A stretch of DNA of 64,000 nt from the NCBI RefSeq assembly GCF_014201355.1, contig NZ_JACHEG010000002.1, positions 62,001 to 126,000 of the forward strand, in the 5' to 3' direction. Below, piece by piece: positions 36,743 to 44,974 of this stretch. The stretch is from Aliirhizobium wenxiniae. Lineage in GTDB: Bacteria > Pseudomonadota > Alphaproteobacteria > Rhizobiales > Rhizobiaceae. A program made the position numbers and the translations under genes. The notes under the pieces are model-generated. The model searched no databases and was not told the DNA's origin. It was given only the letters and a program-made list of their open reading frames with translations. Numbering within the stretch: position 1 is the stretch's first letter; each line of letters begins with the position of its first letter.

Positions 36743-38467
36743 ATGTTAATGAGGCATTGCTTGGCTACGAATAACGGGCATCCCTCAATCCGATCGGCCC
36801 TTGCCGCCACACGGCAAGCATTTGTCGGCGTTGCCATTCTGAGCGCCGTCAGCAACATCCTGATGCTGGTCAGTCCGCTGTTCATGATGCAGGTCTATGA
36901 CCGAGTCCTGACAAGCCATAGCATTCCCACACTTGCAGCGCTTTCGCTTCTCGCTGCCGGCATCTATGCCGTTCTGGCAATCATCGAGATCCTGCGCTCG
37001 AAAATCCTGCTGCAGATAGGACGCCGCCTCGACGAGCAGTTGAACATGCCGTCGATCATGGCGACGCTTGCCGTGCCTGTCGCCGGCCAGGAAGGCGCTC
37101 AATCTGCGCCGCTTCGTGATCTAGACCAGATCCGGCAGTTCATGAGCGGCCCCGGCCCGATCGCGATCGCCGATCTGCCATGGATGCCTATATTCGTCTT
37201 CCTGCTTTACCTCTTCCATCCGCTATTCGGCCTTGCCGTCATCGGCGGTGCAATCGTCCTGTTAAGCCTGACGCTTTGCAGCGAGTTGCTGCTGAGAAAA
37301 CCAAGCAGGCAAGCGGCGCAGCGGTTGGCCAGTCGCTGGGAGCTTTCCGAAGCGGGCCGCCGTAACGCAGACAGTCTGCGCGCAATGGGCATGAAAACCG
37401 GATTTGCGAAGCGCATCGAAACGGCCCATGAGCAATATTCAGCGGAAAACCTTCGCAGCAGCAATCTGACTGCAACCTTCACCGCCATCGCGAAAATCTT
37501 CCGGCTCGCGCTTCAATCAGGCATGTTGGCGCTCGGTGCGCTCCTGGTCATCGACCAACTCGCCTCAGCCGGCGCGATCATCGCTGCATCCGTCTTGACT
37601 TCCAAGGCGCTTGCCCCGATCGAAATGGCGACCGGACAATGGCGCAATTTCATCTCGGCTCGCCAGTCCGCTCGACGTCTGCAGGACACTTTCGACCGGA
37701 TCAGGCCGGAAGCCGCGGAAATGCAATTGCCCGTGCCAAGCCGCTCGCTTTCGGTGGCAGGCCTTGCCGTCTCGGCACCGGGCGACGGAAAAACGCTTGT
37801 CCAGAATGTCTCCATCAGCCTGTTTTCCGGTCAGGGCGTCGGAATAATCGGGCCGAGCGGCAGTGGAAAGTCCAGCCTCGGCCGTGCGCTGACCGGCGCC
37901 TGGCCTGCCCATAAAGGCACGATCCGGCTGGATGGCGCCGAACTCACGCAGTGGGATAGCGACAGGCTCGGACCTTCGATCGGATATCTGGCGCAGAATG
38001 TAGAGCTTTTCGCCGGCACAGTCGCCGACAATATCGGGCGATTTTCGTCCTCGGCGACGTCGGAAAAAATCATGGAGGCTGCCAAGCTCGCCAATGTCCA
38101 CGAGCTGATCCTGTCGCTGCCGAACGGCTACGATACGCAGGTCGGCACCGGCGGCAGCACGCTTTCGGGCGGACAGCGCCAGCGCATAGGGTTGGCGCGC
38201 GCGCTCTATGGCAATCCATTCCTCATTGTGCTCGACGAACCGAATTCCAACCTAGACGCTGAAGGCGAGGAAGCGCTGACATCCGCAGTGATGGCTGCGC
38301 GGCAGAAAGGGGCGATCGTCGTCGTGATCGCCCACCGCGCCAACATGCTGAAGGTCGTCGACCATGTGCTTGTGGTCAACAACGGCACCATGACTGCATT
38401 CGGGCCGCGCGACGAGGTTCTGGGCAAGCTAAAGACCAGGCCAGACGAGAGCCGGAGGATCGCATAA
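36743..38467 (+). CDS. prsD: Type I secretion ABC transporter PrsD-like
   Basis: A 574-aa inner-membrane ATPase/permease that drives export of signal-less proteins. Membrane helices lie in the first 300 residues (VGVAILSAVSNILMLVSP near residue 30). The nucleotide-binding part has Walker A GPSGSGKSS near residue 370, signature LSGGQRQRIGLARAL near 474 and Walker B LIVLDEPNSNLD near 494. The PrsD group lacks the N-terminal peptidase domain, consistent with this length. It overlaps prsE by one base. The likely cargo is the GH5 glycanase at 44975. Confidence 0.92.
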   Translation: MLMRHCLATNNGHPSIRSALAATRQAFVGVAILSAVSNILMLVSPLFMMQVYDRVLTSHSIPTLAALSLLAAGIYAVLAIIEILRSKILLQIGRRLDEQLNMPSIMATLAVPVAGQEGAQSAPLRDLDQIRQFMSGPGPIAIADLPWMPIFVFLLYLFHPLFGLAVIGGAIVLLSLTLCSELLLRKPSRQAAQRLASRWELSEAGRRNADSLRAMGMKTGFAKRIETAHEQYSAENLRSSNLTATFTAIAKIFRLALQSGMLALGALLVIDQLASAGAIIAASVLTSKALAPIEMATGQWRNFISARQSARRLQDTFDRIRPEAAEMQLPVPSRSLSVAGLAVSAPGDGKTLVQNVSISLFSGQGVGIIGPSGSGKSSLGRALTGAWPAHKGTIRLDGAELTQWDSDRLGPSIGYLAQNVELFAGTVADNIGRFSSSATSEKIMEAAKLANVHELILSLPNGYDTQVGTGGSTLSGGQRQRIGLARALYGNPFLIVLDEPNSNLDAEGEEALTSAVMAARQKGAIVVVIAHRANMLKVVDHVLVVNNGTMTAFGPRDEVLGKLKTRPDESRRIA

Positions 38468-39777
38468 TGGGAGCGATATCGGAGAGCCCGGCCAACAGGG
38501 CTATCAGACGATATATGCTGCTCGCCGGGGTGACGCTTGGCGGCCTGGTGGTTGGCGCGGGCGGATGGGCCGCGACAATGAACATCAGCGCCGCGGTGAT
38601 CGGCAGCGGTGTCATCGGCGTCGAAGGCAACACGAAGAAAATCCAGCATGGTCAGGGTGGCGTCGTTCGCGAGATACGCGTTAGCAACGGCACACTGGTT
38701 CGCGCCGGCGACATACTTTTGCGCCTGGACGGCGTGGAGGCCTCCACCACTCTGGCTGCGACGATCAAGGAAATCGATCAGCTGGACGCACGACGCCTGC
38801 GGTTGATTGCCGAGCGCGACGGCGTCGAAGAACTTATCGACCCGATACAACAGATAGCGCGACTAGAAGACGGGCAGTTCATCGAAGGCTTGAAATCCGA
38901 GACCTCGCTGTTCAAGGCGCGACGCGAACAAATCGATAGCAAGACGGCGCAGCTGAAAGAGCAGATCGCCCAGATAGAACAGCAGCGGGATGGCACACGC
39001 CAACGGCTTATTTCCAATGCGGAAGAAGCTTCGTGGAGTGAGCAGCAGGCGCAGAAGATCGAAAATCTTGCCAAGGAAGGGCTGGTACAGTTCTCACGGC
39101 TGGCGGATTCCAAGCGCATGGTCGCACAACTCAGCGGCGAGCGCAGCCAGCTTCTGTCGGATGAGGCCACGGCCGGAAAACGGATCACTGAAATCGAGCT
39201 GCAGATCGCCCAGCTCGACAAAGATCGCCGAGCCGAAGTCCTTACCGATCTACTCGACACGAACGGTAAACTTGCAAAGCTGGCCGAGCAGCGGCTGGCA
39301 CTCGAAGACCAGATAGAACACCTCGATATTCGCGCTCCGGTCGATGGCATCGTCCATCAGTTGGCGACACATACGATCGGCGGACTTCTCAGCCCCGGCG
39401 AAACCGCAATGAATATCGTTCCGACCCGGGACATGCTGACTGTCGACATGCGGATCAAGCCGAACGATGTCGACCAGGTTTCAATCGGACAGGCTACACG
39501 GTTGCGCTTCTCGGCGTTCAACCAAAGAACCACCTCCGAAATCGAGGGCCGGGTTGAAAGCCTGTCGCCGGATGTCAGCGTCAACGAGCAGACCGGTGAG
39601 ACCTGGTATTCCGCCAGGATCGCTATCTCGCCGCAAGAACGGGCAAAGCTTGGCGAACTGGCGCTTATTCCCGGCATGCCGGTAGAAGCTTATATCAAAG
39701 CGGAGCCTCGAACCGCTCTCGCCTATCTCATCAAGCCAATCAGCGACCAGATGGAACGGGCAATGCGGGAGAACTGA
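38467..39777 (+). CDS. prsE: Type I secretion membrane-fusion protein PrsE-like
   Basis: A 436-aa HlyD-family periplasmic adaptor. There is one membrane helix at about residues 18-40, a biotinyl-lipoyl half motif (HGQGGVVREIRVSNG), a long coiled coil from about residue 95 to 285 rich in Glu, Lys and Gln, and the second lipoyl half with the IRAPVDGIVHQL segment. It connects PrsD to a TolC-like outer-membrane channel, not encoded here. The start overlaps the prsD stop (TAATG). Confidence 0.92.
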   Translation: MGAISESPANRAIRRYMLLAGVTLGGLVVGAGGWAATMNISAAVIGSGVIGVEGNTKKIQHGQGGVVREIRVSNGTLVRAGDILLRLDGVEASTTLAATIKEIDQLDARRLRLIAERDGVEELIDPIQQIARLEDGQFIEGLKSETSLFKARREQIDSKTAQLKEQIAQIEQQRDGTRQRLISNAEEASWSEQQAQKIENLAKEGLVQFSRLADSKRMVAQLSGERSQLLSDEATAGKRITEIELQIAQLDKDRRAEVLTDLLDTNGKLAKLAEQRLALEDQIEHLDIRAPVDGIVHQLATHTIGGLLSPGETAMNIVPTRDMLTVDMRIKPNDVDQVSIGQATRLRFSAFNQRTTSEIEGRVESLSPDVSVNEQTGETWYSARIAISPQERAKLGELALIPGMPVEAYIKAEPRTALAYLIKPISDQMERAMREN

Positions 39778-39953
39778 ATTCGTTGGTATTACTAGATGCC
39801 GTGACCTTCTGCGTTAACTGAGAATAGTCGTTTCCTCTAAGCGAATAATAATAGGCTTTCCGTCACGCCGAACCAATAGTATATCCCAATTCAAAACAAT
39901 CCCTTCCACTTCTCGGCCAAACCGGGATCACCTTTATTTCGGGGCTTCAAGAT

Positions 39954-41090
39954 ATGAAGTATAAAGGGATGCTCGCAGCATCGCTTCAGGATGCCGAGGT
40001 TACTCGTGTCAGACCAGCGCCCCGCGGCGTGGTGATTGTCTCCACAGGCGGCGTGAAAGGTGGCGGCGGCATCGGTTCCGTCACACGCATGATGACCCGA
40101 TGGATCGGGGACAATCGCCCGGACATTCACGTAAAACCCATTGATCCGCGTGGTGAAGGTTCGATCGCCTGGTCGCCGTTTTACATTGGCGCCGGACTTG
40201 CCAAAATCCTTGCGCTCAGACTTTCGGGCAGAGCCGACATACTTCATCTCCAGGTCTCGGAACGGATGAGTTTTCCTCGCAAGGGAATCTTCCAGATATT
40301 CGGCCGGCTGATCGGCATGCGGGTTGTGCTTCACCATCACGGCGCGGAACTGGTGCCGTTTTATCGTGAGGCCTCGCCACGGATGAAATCCCTCGTTCGC
40401 CGAATGGTTCATGGGGCCGATATCAACATCGTGCTCGGAGAGGTCTGGCGCAAACTGCTGATAGACGAGATGGATCTCGACCCTAAAAAGGTGACCGTGC
40501 GTTTCAACGCGGCGGAGAATGTCGGGGCCGGAGCGGATGCTGTCGACCCATGGCATTTTCTGATCGTTGCAAACCTCTCCCCCCGCAAGGGCGTGGGCGA
40601 GTTGCTTCAGGCTGTGGCACGACTGAAGGCCGACGGCCATCCGATCCGCCTCACTCTTGCCGGCGGCGGGCAGATCGACCGTTATAAGGCAGAGGCAGAG
40701 GAACTTGGCATTACCGGGTGTGTCGACTTCACCGGCTGGGTGTCCGGCAAGGATGTGCACGGCCTTTTACGCTCTCGCAGCGCGCTCGTGCTGCCGAGCT
40801 ATCAGGAAGGTTTTCCGATGGCGATCATCGAATCCCTTAGTGCCGGCCTTCCGGTGATCGCGACGCCCGTCGGCTCGATCGGCGAAATGATGAAGAACGG
40901 TGACGACTGCCTGCTCGTTCAACCCGGCGATGTCGACGGGCTGACTGCCGCACTGTTGACGATGGCGACCGACGTGGCCTTGCGCGACCGCTTGAAGGAA
41001 AATGGAAAGGCGCTCTATGCCCAGCATTTCGACATCGACGGCTACATGCAGCGCATGATCGCGCTTTACGGAAAGCTGCTGGTGGCCTGA
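39954..41090 (+). CDS. Glycosyltransferase family 4
   Basis: A 378-aa GT-B fold enzyme. VVIVSTGGVKGGGGIGS at the N-terminus binds the acceptor side, VANLSPRKGVGELLQA starts the nucleotide-sugar domain, and YQEGFPMAIIESLSAGLPV contains the EX7E motif. It probably adds one residue of the repeat unit. It lies between prsE and another transferase on the same strand, separated by 31 bases from the latter. Confidence 0.9.
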   Translation: MKYKGMLAASLQDAEVTRVRPAPRGVVIVSTGGVKGGGGIGSVTRMMTRWIGDNRPDIHVKPIDPRGEGSIAWSPFYIGAGLAKILALRLSGRADILHLQVSERMSFPRKGIFQIFGRLIGMRVVLHHHGAELVPFYREASPRMKSLVRRMVHGADINIVLGEVWRKLLIDEMDLDPKKVTVRFNAAENVGAGADAVDPWHFLIVANLSPRKGVGELLQAVARLKADGHPIRLTLAGGGQIDRYKAEAEELGITGCVDFTGWVSGKDVHGLLRSRSALVLPSYQEGFPMAIIESLSAGLPVIATPVGSIGEMMKNGDDCLLVQPGDVDGLTAALLTMATDVALRDRLKENGKALYAQHFDIDGYMQRMIALYGKLLVA

Positions 41091-41121
41091 AAACCACCGA
41101 TCAAATCAGGACTTTTTCACT

Positions 41122-42195
41122 ATGGCTTTTCACATTGTCCTCAACCGCCCCATGGACCTCGCCGCGATTGCGAAAAGTGCTGAAGAAGGCTTGAACCCCG
41201 GCAATTCCATGGCGGAGCTTCAGCGTGAACTTGGTGCACGTGTCCATGACGGCTCGGACGTCAGGCCGGACTGGCTCGACAAAAGCATCGGTAAACTGAC
41301 ACGCATGTCTCCGCTCTGGTGGGCGATCGCGCGCAAACTGCGCCGCGAAGTGCGCCCCGGTGACGCAATATTCTGCACCGGTGAAGATGTCGGCCTTCCC
41401 GTTGCAGCACTTTGCGGCGGCGCGGCCGATGTGCATGTGACGATCATGAACCATTCGGTCGACAGCAGAAAAAAGCAGCTTGCGCTCACGCTTTTGAGGG
41501 CTCGCAACAGGGTTTCGGTGTTTTTCGCCGTCTCCAAACACCAGGTCTCGTTTCTCCGCCGCTATCTACAACTGGGCGAGGACCGGGTTAAATTCGTCTG
41601 GGACCAGACAGATACTCAATTCTTTACCCCCGGTCCGGTTTCGCCCGACAAGGCGCGCCCTCTGGTGATGAGCGTCGGCCTGGAAAGACGCGATTACAGC
41701 ACACTCGCCGCTGCCACCGCCGACCTCGATATCGATGTCAAGATCAGCGGCTATTCGGCCGATACGCGCGTGCTTTCTCGCGCCTTTCCGGCGACGCTGC
41801 CGGAGAACATGACACGCAAATTCTATTCCTGGCCGGAGCTACGCCAGCTTTATCGCGATGCCGATGTCGTGGTGGTCAGCCTCTTCCCGAATACCTATGC
41901 TGCAGGGGTACAGGGGTTCATGGAGGCCCTGTCTTCCGGACGTCCCGTCGTCGTTACCGGAACAGAGGGGCTGAAGGGCTATCTGGAGGATGGGGGGCCA
42001 GTCCGTCTCGTCGCGCCGGGTGATGCCATCGCAATGAAGAAAGCGATCACCGGTCTGATAGCAGAGGCAGCAAACGCCCCTTCCATGTCCGACCAGGCGA
42101 TAAGTCTGGCACAGGAACGCCATAGCTGTGAGGGCTATGTTTCGACGATAGCCTCGACACTACGTGCGCTCACGGTTGGCGCGGAGAAACGCTAA
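41122..42195 (+). CDS. Glycosyltransferase, GT4-like
   Basis: A 357-aa probable glycosyltransferase. The N-terminal half is not typical but GDAIFCTGEDVGLPV and FFAVSKHQVSFLRRY resemble GT-B acceptor domains. The C-terminal half has VVSLFPNTYAAGVQGFMEALSSGRPVV, a GT4 pattern. ATG at 41122 follows AGGACTTTTTCACT, with AGGA 10 bases upstream. It is 31 bases after the GT4 at 39954, so the two are a unit. Confidence 0.8.
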   Translation: MAFHIVLNRPMDLAAIAKSAEEGLNPGNSMAELQRELGARVHDGSDVRPDWLDKSIGKLTRMSPLWWAIARKLRREVRPGDAIFCTGEDVGLPVAALCGGAADVHVTIMNHSVDSRKKQLALTLLRARNRVSVFFAVSKHQVSFLRRYLQLGEDRVKFVWDQTDTQFFTPGPVSPDKARPLVMSVGLERRDYSTLAAATADLDIDVKISGYSADTRVLSRAFPATLPENMTRKFYSWPELRQLYRDADVVVVSLFPNTYAAGVQGFMEALSSGRPVVVTGTEGLKGYLEDGGPVRLVAPGDAIAMKKAITGLIAEAANAPSMSDQAISLAQERHSCEGYVSTIASTLRALTVGAEKR

Positions 42196-42245
42196 AACAC
42201 GTCGTGATTTTTCAAATTCGCGTGCCGTGCGTTAGTTCTTTGCCT

Positions 42246-42292
42246 GCACATGTCTTTATCCCGAAACCGGTGACCGCCTTCAGGAGACATGC
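42246..42292. repeat. Palindromic intergenic repeat (rhizobial type)
   Basis: ATGTCTTTATCCCGAA and TTCAGGAGACAT form imperfect arms around the core ACCGGTGACCGCC, within GCACATGTCT...GAGACATGC. The layout and core agree with the common palindromic repeat of rhizobial spacers. It sits between convergent genes. Confidence 0.55.
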
Positions 42293-42321
42293 TGTTGGAT
42301 CCGTGTCGGCAGGCGATCCAC

Positions 42322-43343
42322 TTATTTCGCGGGAACGAACGGCAGGCCAAAAAGGGCGCGCATCAGCGTGATTAGCCGCTTGGTCTGTTTTCTACGCAAA
42401 GAACGAACGACATTACGACCGATATCGAAGACCACAAAGGGAAGCGAAACCCAGGAATATCGCGCGCAGAACCGAAGCTGGTTACGGATCATGTAATATT
42501 CGGACAAAGGCGATGATTGCCCTTCGGTGTCGTGCGTGCCTATCGATGCGCCGACCTTGTGATAAACCACGGACCGAGGTGCATACCCCAACCGGAACCG
42601 CCCTTTCGCACGCGTCGCCCACTCGATCTCCTCCCAATAGAGGAAATAGTCTTCCTTCATCAGACCGACCTTCTCGAGAAAAGCCCTGCTGACGAACATT
42701 GAAGCGCCGTTCACATAGGTCATTTCCGCCTCTACGGCTGTGGCATCGATCGGATCGTCGCGTTTGGCGAAAGCACCGAGTGCAAAGGCCCAGCCGCGCA
42801 ATGGCCTGAATTTGGATCCGCCCCATGTCTGGATGTATCGCGCTGTCCTGCATAAACGAGCGTCGATCCGCAGATACCGATCTCGGGGTCAGCCTGCATC
42901 CGCTTGCACAACCAGGTCAGAGCGTCGGGTTCGACTTCGGTGTCATTGTTGATAACCCAGAAATAATCGCAGCCGTCCTTCAATGCGCGGCGCATGCCGA
43001 CATTGTTGCCGAAAGCGTATCCACCGTTTCGCCCGGTCTGCAGGAGCGTCAAACTGTTTTTGCCGCCGACTTCGGGGATGCTGCCGGTATCGCCGCTGGA
43101 CGGCAGGTCGAACAGATCACGCAGCTCAAAGGCCGTTCTGCCAGATGCTTCGCGAAGCATGTTCAAGCGATCTAGGGACAGACCAATCCAAGCCCGTATC
43201 TGGCGCACTGAATTGTCCGAGGATGCATTATCACATACGTAGATGTGCAAATTCTCGTTCTCAAGTCCGATCAGGCTCTCGATGCAAGCATTCGTATCGG
43301 ACCAACCATTCCAGTTCAAAACGACGACAGCAAGTTTTGTCAT
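42322..43343 (-). pseudogene. Glycosyltransferase family 2, frameshifted
   Basis: Two overlapping frames together make one GT2 protein of about 340 aa. The first (start 43343, MTKLAVVVLNWNGWSD) holds the nucleotide-sugar part with CDNASSDNS and WVINNDTEVEPDAL. Past 42842 it loses homology. The true continuation (RYIQTWGGSKFRPLRGWAF, then EMTYVNGASMFVSRAF and YFLYWEEIEWA) lies in another frame that ends at 42322. Removing one CG from CGCG at 42839-42842 restores a single frame. It is either a real mutation, a slippery site or an error in the sequence. Confidence 0.75.
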
Positions 43344-43664
43344 AAGATATCCATTGAGCTATCCCCCAGTATTACCATGAGAGAATAAATTGTCGCGAAA
43401 TAAGTCCCGTGATTGTTAATTCCGAGCGGCATCAATGGATGCGATAAACGTGGATAGGTTTTCCAAAAGACGCTAAAACGCGCCTGCACGGGCAATTAAA
43501 CCTTATAGGCGGTGTCTATCACAGCCTTCTTATGCTTATATGCCTTGCCGAAAGCCGCCAAATACCATCATCATGAGCCGAAACGAGAACTTGCGATTTC
43601 CTTTCCCGGTTGCGCCAAGCGTTATTTTATAGACAAGTAATTCAACACAGAACGGAATTCTGCC
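43344..43664. other. Divergent intergenic region GT2/acyltransferase
   Basis: About 320 bases between divergent genes. No gene seen. Promoters for both sides should lie here but none was placed with confidence; GGAA at 43654-43657 could be the ribosome site of the gene at 43665. Confidence 0.5.
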
Positions 43665-44720
43665 ATGCTCATATCGGTGCAATATGCTCGCGCAGTAGCC
43701 GCTCTACTTGTGGTTACCGGGCATGTTTCCGGTTTTTCGGCATTTCAGGCTGCTTCCACGACCCATTTCGGCGGCGTTGGTGTCGATATATTCTTTGTCA
43801 TCAGCGGCTTCATCATGTGGGAGACATCGAAGGATCAATCCCCTGCTGATTTCCTCCGTCGACGCATAGCAAGGATCGTTCCGCCCTACTGGTTCTATAC
43901 GACACTGCTGGTGCTCCTGGCACTTGCTGTTCCGGCATTCACGCCGAATATAGAACTGAGCACAAAGGCATTGCTCGGCAGCTATTTCTTCATTCCGTAT
44001 ACGGATCATCGTGGCTTGATGAACCCGATCCTGCTGCAGGGATGGACGCTCAATCTTGAAATGTATTTCTACATTGCTTTCGCATTCAGCCTATTCCTTG
44101 CAGATCGCCGGGCACGCTTTCTCGCCGTTTCGGCCTTCTTCGTGATTGCAATCCTGATCGGTCTTTTTGCCGACAGTTCCTGGGCAGCCGTCAGCCGCTT
44201 TACCAGCACAATTCTTCTCGAATTCGTCATGGGAATGGCAGTTTCAGCGATATGGCAGCGCTGGAAGCTCAGCTTTTCGGCTGCATTGGCAATATTGCTG
44301 CTCAGCGTAGCAGCTCTTCTCTACGCAGAGATCAGGCTGCAGAATTCAGGCATCAACTTCATCGTCTTCGGTATTCCCGCCGCATTTTTCCTGCTGGGAT
44401 TGCTGAACATGGAAACGTTCCTGGCAAAAAGGCCCCTACCCTGGCTGGTCGCAACAGGCGATGCATCATATTCGCTTTATCTGGCGCACCCATTCATACT
44501 GAGCGCAGTTCACATCATCTTTCAGCGTTGGCTGCAAAACTATCTGGGATCGGATAGCATGGTCTTGGCCATAACCTTCGCCCTGACCGCAATAATCACT
44601 TCTGTAATCATCAGCTATCTTTCCTATAGGTTGCTGGAAAAGCCTGCGGGGCAATTTGTACTCAAGCAACTTTCCGGAGGCCGGAACATCGAGCGGAAGC
44701 GCAAAATGGCTACGGTTTGA
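43665..44720 (+). CDS. Acyltransferase family 3 membrane protein
   Basis: A 351-aa inner-membrane O-acyltransferase with about ten helices. The motifs QYARAVAALLVVTGH at the N-terminus (with the catalytic-region histidine) and FGGVGVDIFFVISGFIMW are those of the OafA/ExoZ family, which adds acetyl or succinyl groups to surface sugars. The C-terminal part GDASYSLYLAHPF is also typical. It is close in style to ExoZ. It probably decorates the exopolysaccharide. Confidence 0.9.
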   Translation: MLISVQYARAVAALLVVTGHVSGFSAFQAASTTHFGGVGVDIFFVISGFIMWETSKDQSPADFLRRRIARIVPPYWFYTTLLVLLALAVPAFTPNIELSTKALLGSYFFIPYTDHRGLMNPILLQGWTLNLEMYFYIAFAFSLFLADRRARFLAVSAFFVIAILIGLFADSSWAAVSRFTSTILLEFVMGMAVSAIWQRWKLSFSAALAILLLSVAALLYAEIRLQNSGINFIVFGIPAAFFLLGLLNMETFLAKRPLPWLVATGDASYSLYLAHPFILSAVHIIFQRWLQNYLGSDSMVLAITFALTAIITSVIISYLSYRLLEKPAGQFVLKQLSGGRNIERKRKMATV

Positions 44721-44974
44721 GGCGATTATTCAAGCGGTTCGCCTGTTTGGATTGGCTGCAATATTAAATTGATACACTCACCCAAACGCAACCAACAATC
44801 GCGCATATACAAAAGAGCTAGACAGTATATATTTACCATCTCCGTGCATCTCCTGAGATAAAACCGCGCAAATACCCGAATAAAGACCAGATAGATAAAA
44901 TTCTAAATTTTATTTTTGCCTGAAAGTGAAAGCGGATCCGTAAAACATCCCCATATTTTAAAGGGGTATCGACG

